Source of the DNA: Parashewanella sp965200795
Lineage (GTDB): Bacteria; Pseudomonadota; Gammaproteobacteria; Enterobacterales; Shewanellaceae
Reading direction: 5' to 3'
DNA length: 64,000 nucleotides
Assembly: GCA_965200795.1 (NCBI GenBank)
Contig: CBDAVB010000013.1
Location: forward strand, 62,001-126,000
Shown here: one piece after another, positions 63,402 through 64,000 of the stretch
How the letters are laid out: each line of letters begins with the position of its first letter
How positions within the stretch are numbered: position 1 is the stretch's first letter
Notes under the pieces: model-generated
Seen by the model: the letters and a program-made list of their open reading frames with translations, nothing else
Database searches by the model: none
What the model was told of the DNA's origin: nothing
Position numbers and translations under genes: made by a program

Positions 63402-63968
63402 ATTAATAATAAATTCAGCAGATAAATCACGCAGCTTAGGCACCGTAAAAAGAACGATAAAAAAATTTTAATTACAGCTACAAGCGAATGAGGCGCTCAC
63501 TTAAGAAAAAGCGCGATGAAACACATTTTCAGACTACTTACGATGAGTTAGCGAGCTGTGTACAGGCAGAAAAAGAAGGAAAAACAGAACTTTACTACTC
63601 CTGAATTCGGATAATTAGTGCTTACGAAACTTATTCTAAACTTAAAAAAGAAGTCATGACAATACCGGACGATTACCGTTCAAAATATGAAATAACTTTT
63701 AGTTAGCTACTTATGTTACCGCAATAGTACCGCGCATTTAGACATCGAATAAATGACTGAAAAGTATTTAATATATTCGAGGCGTTTTTTTCGTTCCTGA
63801 GAGCAAACAAATCAGTAAATCACAAGCAAAAAAACGATTTGGAGTAATTAATCCAAGTTGAAACGGGGCAAATATGTGTTAGCCCCATGAAATAACCGTC
63901 ATCAAAATCGTGAGCAGAAAATGACGGACAAACGCGAGCAAGCGCGCTTATGAAAGCGAGCGGCTACA

Positions 63969-64000
63969 GCTAGAACACGAGCTGGAGGGTATCGTAATAC
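63969..64000 (+). pseudogene. ISL3 transposase 3' fragment at window end
   Basis: GCTAGAACACGAGCTGGAGG and the following bases match the ISL3 transposase region encoding A-R-A-R-A-R-G-Y-R-N-T with several substitutions. It looks like the continuation of the relic that starts at 58488. Confidence 0.6.

Larger units (their letters stand above)
61830..63705 (+). pseudogene. IS630-family transposase relic (copy 2), split by ISL3
   Basis: The same HTH relic as 35041-35565 with extra lesions (stop in place of Gln codon near 61925). ISL3 is inserted at 62057 with duplication ATTAATAA, and the sequence resumes at 63402. Confidence 0.8.
59259..63968. mobile_element. PPR-SMR-bearing transposon-like module (copy 2)
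   Basis: It is bounded by TGTAG at 59259 and CTACA at 63968. The two ends are imperfect inverted repeats over about 65 bases, mostly differing by transitions. It is set in an ISL3 relic, with GCCAG (59253-59257) and GCTAG (63969-63973) as a possible 5-bp duplication. Inside are the intact PPR-SMR gene, an IS630 relic and a later ISL3. The left 309 bases and right 260 bases are non-coding and carry repeated GCTCAC motifs. No transposase for the module itself is present. Confidence 0.6.

Noticed and set aside
1..64000. tRNA, rRNA or riboswitch genes
   Set aside because: I looked for cloverleaf-like and rRNA-like segments and known riboswitch leaders and saw none I could support by eye.

Overview
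The window looks like a chromosome segment of a gammaproteobacterium. It carries gammaproteobacterial-type parC, priA, rpmE (zinc-binding L31), HU and csrD, and the start of an MSHA-pilus biogenesis cluster (mshI plus a PilN-like gene). That set fits the Alteromonadales/Vibrionales/Oceanospirillales side of the class; I cannot name a genus. Two things suggest a host-associated organism whose genome is in the middle of an insertion-sequence expansion. One is a set of genes with eukaryote-like architecture. The other is the sheer number of IS copies, many nested inside each other and many gene-breaking.

Layout. 0-6 kb: core genes on the minus strand (PilN-like, mshI, two paralogous Gly-zipper proteins, parC overlapping a sorbosone-dehydrogenase-like gene). 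6.4-15.8 kb: one minus-strand RiPP operon. It encodes a long precursor with a 22-Cys repeated core, a radical SAM/SPASM maturase, an HlyD-type adaptor, an unrecognised 289-aa protein and two ABC exporters, the last with a C39 peptidase domain. 16-23 kb: rpmE, an exported amidohydrolase, a large lipoprotein, priA. 23-29 kb: IS982; a putative permuted NlpC/P60-LRAT-like effector; a ubiquitin-fold gene split by an IS4-like element; a membrane protein rich in N-glycosylation sequons. 29-39 kb: copy 1 of a mobile module carrying a PPR-SMR gene, broken by ISL3 (itself broken by IS256), then an IS5 element broken by an IS66-type element. 39-44 kb: a DUF2339 membrane protein and csrD. 44-58 kb: mobile-element graveyard (IS630, IS5, IS21, IS200, IS66, IS256, IS1595, ISL3 remnants), a decayed ardC, a Phd/ParE module whose toxin is split by IS256, a ribbon-helix-helix coiled-coil protein, a truncated tyrosine recombinase, and an HU gene. 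58-64 kb: copy 2 of the PPR-SMR module, with an uninterrupted 704-aa gene and recognisable TGTAG...CTACA ends.

Most notable. (1) Removing the IS4-like element at 25.8-27.4 kb restores an in-frame 150-aa protein. It has a ubiquitin-like domain, a short TEK repeat and a C-terminal CCVLM. This is the layout of eukaryotic prenylated membrane-anchored ubiquitin-fold proteins (UBL3/MUB). (2) Two copies of a bacterial PPR protein have nearly identical 42-residue repeats and a C-terminal region resembling an SMR domain. (3) A complete RiPP system has 17-residue two-cysteine core repeats related to the ACGX type. (4) The PPR module lies within an element with long imperfect terminal inverted repeats beginning TGTAG and a 5-bp near-duplication, set inside a deleted ISL3 copy.

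The target-site duplications are clear enough to order many insertions: ISL3 into PPR copy 1 and then IS256 into that ISL3; IS5 next to the DUF2339 gene and then the IS66-type element into that IS5; IS5 into IS630; IS256 into parE. Functions given for the effector-like genes are inferences from sequence pattern only; no database search was run.
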